NCBI GenBank assembly: GCA_021799405.1
Contig: JAJZAL010000164.1
Span: forward strand, 1-11,850
Reading direction: 5' to 3'
Source of the DNA: Acidobacteriota bacterium
Lineage (GTDB): Bacteria; Acidobacteriota; Terriglobia; Terriglobales; Acidobacteriaceae
DNA: 11,850 nucleotides
The first letter of the stretch is position 1. Every line of letters starts with the position of its first letter. Under the pieces are notes generated by a model. That model was not told the DNA's origin. It did no database searches and saw only the letters and a list, made by a program, of their open reading frames with translations. This document shows, one piece after another, positions 6,865 through 11,850 of the stretch. A program made the position numbers and the translations under genes.

Positions 6865-7641
6865 TCACACCAGGTAATAGATTGACGGGCCGGTTCCAAG
6901 CTCAGGCTCGCGCTGCACGGCAAAACGCTTGCGCAGCAGTTGCCGCGGCTCGGAATTCGGATCCGCCAGGTTGCCAAAGACAAGCGCCTTTTCAGGGCAG
7001 GCCTCAACACAGGCCGGACGCAGGCCCTGCGCCAGGCGTTCCTCGCAAAAGTTGCACTTCTCCACCACGCCTTTGGTACGCGTAGGGAAATCGGGATTGA
7101 TGTGAGCAATAGCCGGGCGCGGGTCCACCCAGTTGAAGCTGCGTGAACCGTAAGGACAGGCGGCCATGCAGTACCGGCAACCGATGCAGCGGTGCCAGTC
7201 CATCATCACAATTCCATCGTCTCGTTTCCACGTTGCCTGCGTGGGGCAGACATGCACGCACGGCGGACTGGCGCAGTGATTGCACATCAGCGGAATCGGA
7301 ATGCCGGCATCGGTCTGCTGCGCATACTCCGATTGCTCAAAGGGGAAGACATTCTCGAAAGGCTCGGTCCAGATCCACTTCACCTCGTGCTTTGGATCGG
7401 CGAGGTGCGGAACATTATGCGCCGAGTTGCAGGCGCCGATGCAGGCATCGCAGCCCTGGTCTTTACGGCACTTCTGCACATCGACAACCATCCCCCACCG
7501 CACGGGCTGGGCCGATGGCTTGCCCGGCGAATTCTGCGCGGAGGAGTCGCTCCCGGCGACGGCGCGTGCCGCCTCCAATGTTCCGGCTGCCAGAAACGAC
7601 AACCCGGAGAGCCGCAGGAAATCCTTTCGGGTGATCTTCAT
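6865..7641 (-). CDS. dsrO: DsrO, periplasmic ferredoxin-like subunit of the DsrMKJOP complex
   Basis: DsrO is an exported iron-sulfur protein that relays electrons between DsrP and the periplasmic cytochrome DsrJ. The 258-residue product contains 16 cysteines arranged for four [4Fe-4S] clusters: C58/C64/C67/C71, C120/C123/C128/C132, C152/C155/C158/C162 and C196/C199/C211/C215. The N-terminus is a Tat-type signal, TRKDFLRLSG, a hydrophobic stretch, then AVAG near residue 30 as the likely cleavage zone. The motif has Arg-Lys instead of the usual twin arginine. GAGGAG (7648-7653) lies 6 nt before the ATG. The start overlaps the dsrJ stop as ATGA, and the dsrP start follows its own stop by 4 nt. 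Confidence 0.95.
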   Translation of the reverse strand: MKITRKDFLRLSGLSFLAAGTLEAARAVAGSDSSAQNSPGKPSAQPVRWGMVVDVQKCRKDQGCDACIGACNSAHNVPHLADPKHEVKWIWTEPFENVFPFEQSEYAQQTDAGIPIPLMCNHCASPPCVHVCPTQATWKRDDGIVMMDWHRCIGCRYCMAACPYGSRSFNWVDPRPAIAHINPDFPTRTKGVVEKCNFCEERLAQGLRPACVEACPEKALVFGNLADPNSEPRQLLRKRFAVQREPELGTGPSIYYLV

Positions 7642-8051
7642 GGCATGCTCCTCGGGGATATGCCGGCTACATTCGTTTGCGGCTGGTTATGGCAATTCCA
7701 GCAGTAGGGACCGGAAACGCCGGCATAAGTGTGGCAACGATCGCAGAACTGCTCCTTGTTGTGGCAGCCGAGGCAGGTCTTCGTCAGGCTCTTGTCGTAA
7801 ACCTTGCCGTCGAACGCCACATAGCGGCGCTGGCCCTGCCGCACTGCTTCTTCCCTCCAGCGCAGCAACAGCACCATGTGTGAGGCTCGCATGTAACTGA
7901 CGGGAGCCACGCAGTCCTTCTGATTAACCGGCAGCACGAGATTGGGAACCTTGGTCAGATCCTTTGCAGGCGTGCGCTCGCTCCAGAAAGGAGCCGTGAC
8001 CACAACGGCGAACAAAGCCAGACCGGCAATGATCCAGATGCGATCACGCAT
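7638..8051 (-). CDS. dsrJ: DsrJ, membrane-anchored triheme cytochrome c
   Basis: DsrJ is the periplasmic cytochrome of DsrMKJOP. The 137-residue product has an uncleaved-looking N-terminal anchor (about residues 5-23). It contains exactly three CxxCH heme sites: CLGCH (93-97), CDRCH (103-107) and CWNCH (117-121). The stretch before them, KDCVAPVSYMRASHMVLLL (residues 46-64), contains Cys47 and His58. In the Allochromatium protein a conserved cysteine in the equivalent segment is a distal ligand to one heme, and Cys47 is the likely counterpart. The ATG at 8051 overlaps the dsrK stop by 8 nt and has GCGAGG about 6 nt upstream. The stop overlaps the dsrO start. Length and motif spacing match the family. 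Confidence 0.96.
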   Translation of the reverse strand: MRDRIWIIAGLALFAVVVTAPFWSERTPAKDLTKVPNLVLPVNQKDCVAPVSYMRASHMVLLLRWREEAVRQGQRRYVAFDGKVYDKSLTKTCLGCHNKEQFCDRCHTYAGVSGPYCWNCHNQPQTNVAGISPRSMP

Positions 8052-9666
8052 GAGCGGCCTCGCTTTCCCCGCCGGCCATCACTTCTTCCCTGGCCAGCGG
8101 CTCACCGCGCAGGTCGGTGGTTCGTTCCTTTTCGCCGGTCATTACCAGAGCATTGCCAACAAGCTCGTGTATGCCACCAACCTCGACACCCGGAACCCAG
8201 TATTCAAGCAGCGTGGGGAGCGTAGCCTTGTCGATGGCGCAGATGCAGGTAAGCAGATTGACGCCGTGCTTCTGCTTCACATACTTCACGGCATTGGCGC
8301 GCGGGAAACCGCCACGCAGTCGTACCTCCAGGTTCTCGTCTGTGCCCAGTCCCGCGCCGCTGCCGCAGCAGAAGGTCTGCTCGCGGATGGTATTCTCCGG
8401 CATCTCGTGAAATCTGCGCGAGACGTGATTCAAAATGTAGCGCGGCTCTTCCAGCAGGCCCATTCCGCGCGCCGGGTTGCAGGAGTCGTGATAGGTGACG
8501 GTCCAATGGTCGTTGCGACGCGGATCGAGCTTGATCTTGCCGTGATGAATCAGGTCGGCGGTGAACTCGCAGATGTGCACCATCTTCGTCGAGCGGGCAT
8601 GCTCGAAGACCGTCCCCGTAATCGGCGAAACCGGAACTTCAAGAAAATCGGCGGGACCGTTCATGGTGTCCATATATTGATGGAGCACGCGCCACATGTG
8701 GCCGCATTCGCCGCCCAGAATCCACTTGACACCCAGGCGCCGGGCCTCGTCGTAGATCTTGGCGTTCAGCCTCTTCATCAGTTCGTGCGACGCGAAGGAG
8801 CCGAAGTTGCCGCCTTCGGAGGCATAGGCGCTGACCGTGTAGTCAAGCCCGATCTCGCGGAAGAGCATCATGTAGCCGAGTAGCGTGTAGTAATGCGGAG
8901 TAGCAAAGTAGTCGGCCGAAGGCATGACGAAGAGGATCTCGGCGCCCTTGCGATTGATCGGCACTTCGATGTCAAGCCCAGTAATCTCCGAGGCCTCGTC
9001 GGCAGCGAAGTCGATGCTGTCCTTGAATCCATGCGGCTGAATGCCCAGATGATTGCCGGTGCGGTAGCAGTTAGCTACGGGCTCCATCACCCAGTTGATG
9101 TTGCAACCGATGAGGTTGAGCAACTCGCGGCCTATCAGGGTGATCTCAGCGGTGTCGATGCCGTAAGGGCAGAAGACCGAGCAGCGCCGGCACTGTGTGC
9201 ACTGGTAGAAATAGTAGAACCACTCCTTGATGACGTCTTCGGTGAGTTCGCGCCCCCCGGCCAGCGAGCCGAAGAGACGGCCCGTCAGGGTGAAATAGCG
9301 ACGGTATACCGAGCGGATCAGTTCGGCGCGTGCCACGGGCATGTTCTTCGGATCGGCAGTGCCCAGATAGAAGTGGCACTTGTCGGCGCACGCGCCGCAG
9401 CGCACGCAGATATCCATGAACAGCCGGAAAGAGCGGTACTTGGCAAGCCTGTCCTTCATGCCGTCCAGAATGATCTTCTTCCAGTCCGGCGGCAGCTTCC
9501 AGTCGCTGTCGGCCGGCTGCCAGGCGCGCGGATTGGGAAGACCGAGATAAGTCAGATTCTTCGCGGCGGCGCTGTAGCACATGGCGCCCTTGCGGAACTC
9601 GACCTTCGGGTTTCGCCAGTCGCCGCGCGGCGGCTTCGGCTCAATTTGTACGAGCGTTTCCGGCAT
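8044..9666 (-). CDS. dsrK: DsrK, HdrD-like cytoplasmic iron-sulfur subunit of the DsrMKJOP complex
   Basis: DsrK is the cytoplasmic, heterodisulfide-reductase-like catalytic subunit, thought to act on the DsrC disulfide/trisulfide. The 540-residue product has two N-terminal [4Fe-4S] motifs, C87-C90-C93-C97 and C156-C159-C162-C166. A C-terminal CCG-type domain follows: Cys321 (GGECGH), Cys396 (HDSCNPARG), Cys433-Cys434-Gly435 and C474-I-C476 (TCICAIDK). These are candidates for the non-cubane cluster that binds the DsrC sulfur. There is no membrane segment; it is held by DsrM. The ATG at 9666 has GAGG 5 nt upstream and overlaps the end of dsrM by 26 nt. The final pair is CxC where HdrB/HdrD-type domains usually have CxxC. 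Confidence 0.96.
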   Translation of the reverse strand: MPETLVQIEPKPPRGDWRNPKVEFRKGAMCYSAAAKNLTYLGLPNPRAWQPADSDWKLPPDWKKIILDGMKDRLAKYRSFRLFMDICVRCGACADKCHFYLGTADPKNMPVARAELIRSVYRRYFTLTGRLFGSLAGGRELTEDVIKEWFYYFYQCTQCRRCSVFCPYGIDTAEITLIGRELLNLIGCNINWVMEPVANCYRTGNHLGIQPHGFKDSIDFAADEASEITGLDIEVPINRKGAEILFVMPSADYFATPHYYTLLGYMMLFREIGLDYTVSAYASEGGNFGSFASHELMKRLNAKIYDEARRLGVKWILGGECGHMWRVLHQYMDTMNGPADFLEVPVSPITGTVFEHARSTKMVHICEFTADLIHHGKIKLDPRRNDHWTVTYHDSCNPARGMGLLEEPRYILNHVSRRFHEMPENTIREQTFCCGSGAGLGTDENLEVRLRGGFPRANAVKYVKQKHGVNLLTCICAIDKATLPTLLEYWVPGVEVGGIHELVGNALVMTGEKERTTDLRGEPLAREEVMAGGESEAAHA

Positions 9667-10654
9667 CGTCGGCCTCGAGCGGGATTCCCGCTGCCTTGAG
9701 TTTGTCGCGGAATTCTTCTTCCCATTCCGCGTAGGTGTGCTTCTTGACCGGGTAATTCCAGGGATTCACGTGCCGCCGCCGCCGGCTGTCGTTAGCCAGG
9801 TTGCGAGTGGGGCTTAGAAATACTCCGCCCATGTGCATCAGCTTGCTGAACGGAAAGTACGCGGCCAGCGTGCAAACCAGCAGCAGGTGCGCAAGAAAGA
9901 GCGGGTTGAGCGTGCTCGGATCAATCGGGTGGAATGCGGCCAGGCTCAACGCAAACTGCTTTACGCTGAGGATGTCGACCCGCACGAAATAGCGCATGAG
10001 CACACCGGAGACGGCGATTCCCAGTAAAAGAAACAACGCAAAATAGTCTGTGAACAGCGAAATAAATCGTACCGCCGGATCGCGAAAGCGCCTGTAGAGC
10101 AGATAGGCGAGCGCGGCGAGGACAATCACGTCAGAGAGGTAGATTTGCGGCGCGCCAACCTGAAAGAAGCTGTCGAGCCGCTCCAGGCCGTCGATCCAGG
10201 CAGGCACTGGCTCGATGAACAGGCGCAGATGCCGCAACAGAATCAGCAGCAGCGCCCAGTGAAACGCCAGCGCCCCCAGCCAGAGATACTTGCTCTCGCC
10301 GAGGATCAGGCGCTTCTCCGCCATGCGCGCCCGGTTGTTGCGAAAAAGCGAGCGGAACAGCAGGATTTCAGCCGCCATGCGGGCAAACACGCCCCATCGC
10401 GACGATGGATTATCCACCTTCGAAGGCTTTATCCATGCGAGTGCCTTCTGCTGGCCGCAAGTGGTTGGGATATGAAACGGCACTGGAACCCACGCCCAGC
10501 GCAGAACACGCGCGCAGAATCCTACCAGAAAGATGGCGAGAGCCGCGTACGGAACAGCCAGCGTGAGCACCGCCCGTCCTGCCTCAACCCGGCCTCCGGC
10601 AAGACCGGCCAGAACCAGCGCCAGCACCACAAGCACGGAGTAGAGCGCATTCAT
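9641..10654 (-). CDS. dsrM: DsrM, cytochrome b membrane subunit of the DsrMKJOP complex
   Basis: DsrM resembles the NarI/HdrE gamma-subunit family: a diheme cytochrome b that exchanges electrons between the quinone pool and DsrK. The 337-residue product has about six hydrophobic segments, beginning at residues 3-20 and 32-50. Candidate heme ligands are His132 and His142 in the FHWALLLILLRHL helix and His256 and His274 near the C-terminal HLLLVCTLAAYFPFSKLMH. The cytoplasmic tail (about 280-337) begins with MGGVFLSPTRN and ends in a charged region rich in Glu/Lys. The ATG at 10654 has GGGGGAA about 5 nt upstream and overlaps the preceding stop as ATGA. A longer open frame to 10738 lies within the previous gene and is not coding. 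Confidence 0.95.
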   Translation of the reverse strand: MNALYSVLVVLALVLAGLAGGRVEAGRAVLTLAVPYAALAIFLVGFCARVLRWAWVPVPFHIPTTCGQQKALAWIKPSKVDNPSSRWGVFARMAAEILLFRSLFRNNRARMAEKRLILGESKYLWLGALAFHWALLLILLRHLRLFIEPVPAWIDGLERLDSFFQVGAPQIYLSDVIVLAALAYLLYRRFRDPAVRFISLFTDYFALFLLLGIAVSGVLMRYFVRVDILSVKQFALSLAAFHPIDPSTLNPLFLAHLLLVCTLAAYFPFSKLMHMGGVFLSPTRNLANDSRRRRHVNPWNYPVKKHTYAEWEEEFRDKLKAAGIPLEADDAGNARTN

Positions 10655-11103
10655 GGTGTTCCCCCTTCGCCGGCTGCAGCGCTGCGCGCCCACATGCGCA
10701 GTTCGTTGATCCGCAGCTCGAAGATTCGCTCGCGGCAAGACATGTATTGGTCAAAAGCCATCAAGGCAAGCTCATCGATCCGGCTCTGGAGCGGATCTGA
10801 AATCGCGCCGGATACTTCACCGATCACAGGCCGCAAATCGAAGACGAAGTGGAGCGCCTCGCCGGGAGTGAAATTCTGTACGGCGCGCAGCCGCACTAGC
10901 CCGTCGAGGGCGCCTGCAATCTTCTCCTTGTCCATCGTCCCCAGCAGCTCGTGCACCAGTGCTGCCAGGTTCTCCCGGAACGTGTTCCCCACCGGGTTGC
11001 GAAACGGATCCTTCTCGCCCCCCAGAAACGAGTGCATCTCCGAGGGGTAGGACTTCAGGGCCCTGTCAACCCAACGCTCCACGATGACAGCTTCCACGCT
11101 CAT
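10651..11103 (-). CDS. RsbRD N-terminal domain protein in the dsr cluster
   Basis: This soluble 150-residue protein matches the N-terminal domain of RsbR-D-type co-antagonists (RsbRD_N, a globin-like helical sensory fold). It shows the typical FRNPVGNTF (residues 33-41) and a GLVRLRAVQNFTPGEALHFV stretch (about 67-86). It consists of this domain only: there is no C-terminal STAS domain, so it cannot act as a complete stressosome subunit. The function is unknown. The context suggests a redox, heme or ligand sensor or an accessory factor for DsrMKJOP. It begins 6 nt after the dsrC stop with no strong ribosome site, and its stop overlaps the dsrM start as ATGA, so it is translated within the dsr message. 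I recall similar proteins near dsr genes in sulfate reducers but cannot verify that here. Confidence 0.82.
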   Translation of the reverse strand: MSVEAVIVERWVDRALKSYPSEMHSFLGGEKDPFRNPVGNTFRENLAALVHELLGTMDKEKIAGALDGLVRLRAVQNFTPGEALHFVFDLRPVIGEVSGAISDPLQSRIDELALMAFDQYMSCRERIFELRINELRMWARSAAAGEGGTP

Positions 11104-11109
11104 CGCCGT

Positions 11110-11427
11110 CTACACGCAGCCTGTCGGCTTGGGCAGCCCCGCCAGCTTGCAAGCACCCTTCGCCGGACCAGAAGGAAAGAGCTGATAGATCTCGCTCAGC
11201 TTGTATCCGGTCTCTTTACAGACCTTCCGCACCATGGGCGCAATCCCGTACTGGAGATAGTAGTTGCGGATATAGCGGATCACCTTCCAGTGGCCCTCGG
11301 TCAGCTCATCGACAGACTCGGTCCTGGCGAAGTCCTTGGCCACTTCGTCGGTCCAGAGGTCCGGCTCCTGCAGGAAACCATCCTCATCGACTTCGTACTT
11401 TCTTCCTTCCACTTCAAAGATCGACAC
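11110..11427 (-). CDS. dsrC: DsrC, sulfur carrier protein
   Basis: DsrC (TusE/DsrC family) carries sulfur as a trisulfide between DsrAB and the membrane complex DsrMKJOP. The 105-residue product has the diagnostic C-terminal arm: Cys93 in GACKLAGLPKP and penultimate Cys104 in GCV, 11 residues apart. That two-cysteine arm separates true DsrC from TusE and from single-cysteine paralogues. The PSGPAKGAC segment before it is the insertion typical of dissimilatory DsrC. An extra cysteine, Cys70, lies in the helical core. The start is GTG at 11427, supported by GAGGTGA 3 nt upstream (a good extended Shine-Dalgarno), 14 bp after the upstream gene stops. It is followed after 6 bp by the RsbRD-domain gene. 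Confidence 0.97.
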   Translation of the reverse strand: MSIFEVEGRKYEVDEDGFLQEPDLWTDEVAKDFARTESVDELTEGHWKVIRYIRNYYLQYGIAPMVRKVCKETGYKLSEIYQLFPSGPAKGACKLAGLPKPTGCV

Positions 11428-11441
11428 TCTTCACCTCGTTG

Positions 11442-11850
11442 TCAGTTCATTTCGATGTACCCGCAGGGACACGTTTCCGCACACTTACCGCATCCGTTGC
11501 AGAGATCGAGCTTGATCTTGTAGTGCTCGCCCTTGGGCAGCTTTACAAAACAGTTCTTGCTGCAGTACATCCAGCAGGTCTCGCAGTCCATGCACATGCC
11601 GCACGACATGCAGCGATTGGCTTCGGCCAGCGCCTCGGCCTCAGTCATAGCCGGCTCATGGTTGTCGAAGCGGGACGCTGCCGGATACCAGTCCAGCTTC
11701 AGCCGGTCCGCGCGGATCACCGGCCGAGTCGAAGATTGCGAAATCGAACAGCACTCGGAGTACGCGGCGATCTTCTCGGCCACAGAACGCCCCTGGGCGA
11801 TCGCCACACTCACGGTGTTCAGCACGCGCGGCTCAGCTTCGAGCGCTTCC
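11442..11850 (-). CDS. dsrL: DsrL-like NAD(P)H-dependent oxidoreductase (GltD family), C-terminal part only
   Basis: Only the last 135 residues or so are in the window; the frame stays open to the right edge (upstream residues read EALEAEPRV) and the gene is cut there. The visible part begins with the end of the GltD-type flavin fold (SVAIAQGRSVAEKIAAY, which normally closes the FAD/NAD(P) domain). A ferredoxin-like tail follows, with a dense cysteine group (RCMSCGMCMDCETC...YC) and a second group CNGCGKCAETCPCG near the C-terminus. This layout is typical of DsrL, which couples NAD(P)(H) to DsrAB. The position directly before dsrC supports DsrL. Other GltD-like flavoproteins with ferredoxin tails share the layout, and the diagnostic parts are off the edge. 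A GTG at 11825 is merely an internal valine codon. Confidence 0.78.
   Translation of the reverse strand, partial: EALEAEPRVLNTVSVAIAQGRSVAEKIAAYSECCSISQSSTRPVIRADRLKLDWYPAASRFDNHEPAMTEAEALAEANRCMSCGMCMDCETCWMYCSKNCFVKLPKGEHYKIKLDLCNGCGKCAETCPCGYIEMN

Noticed and set aside
6861..7109. 83-residue N-terminal extension of the DsrP frame
   Set aside because: It lies wholly inside dsrO in a different frame, is not hydrophobic like DsrP, and the family starts near the ATG at 6860.
7942..9699. Long plus-strand open frames opposite dsrK/dsrJ (313 and 268 codons), and similar ones opposite dsrP and dsrM
   Set aside because: They are antisense to well-identified dsr genes, resemble no family I know, and are expected from the GC-rich codon bias of the real genes.
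10655..10738. 28-residue N-terminal extension of DsrM
   Set aside because: It overlaps the RsbRD-domain gene out of frame, whereas the ATG at 10654 has a good ribosome site and ATGA coupling.

Overview
The window reads as chromosomal DNA of a GC-rich, dissimilatory-sulfur-metabolising bacterium. Two transcription blocks converge at about position 3,070. On the + strand lie a citrate synthase gene (gltA) and an NAD-dependent malate dehydrogenase gene (mdh). On the - strand a tightly packed dsr gene cluster runs from the right edge (11,850) down to 3,104. At the far left a class II tRNA-Ser(UGA) lies on the - strand, divergent from gltA across a gap of about 440 bp.

On the - strand, in transcription order, the dsr block is: the C-terminal end of a GltD-like/DsrL flavoprotein with its ferredoxin tail (cut by the window edge); dsrC; a small RsbRD N-terminal-domain protein; dsrM, dsrK, dsrJ, dsrO, dsrP (the membrane redox complex); a uroporphyrinogen-III C-methyltransferase (cobA/dsrV-like); a small DsrD-like winged-helix protein; and a CbiA-family amidase (dsrN). 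Most junctions are 4-26 bp overlaps or gaps of a few bases, so this looks like one polycistronic unit. It supplies the electron-transfer side (DsrMKJOP), the sulfur-carrier side (DsrC), an NAD(P)H link (DsrL) and the siroheme/siroheme-amide cofactor side (SUMT and DsrN) of the reverse or forward dissimilatory sulfite reductase pathway. dsrAB, the catalytic subunits, are not in the window and would be expected beyond the right edge.

The most notable point is that DsrL (best known from sulfur oxidisers) and a DsrD-like protein (best known from sulfite/sulfate reducers) occur in the same cluster. From memory, this combination has been described in peatland Acidobacteriota and some other uncultured lineages with reductive-type DsrAB. 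I therefore lean towards Acidobacteriota for the host, by inference only. Gemmatimonadota, Nitrospirota or Desulfobacterota relatives are not excluded.

The non-coding parts hold a CRP-like inverted repeat and a terminator-like hairpin with a T-run in the gltA leader, a 9-bp inverted repeat between gltA and mdh, and a perfect 12-bp hairpin between the converging mdh and dsrN genes. I see no insertion sequences, CRISPR arrays, phage genes or obvious recent-transfer scars.
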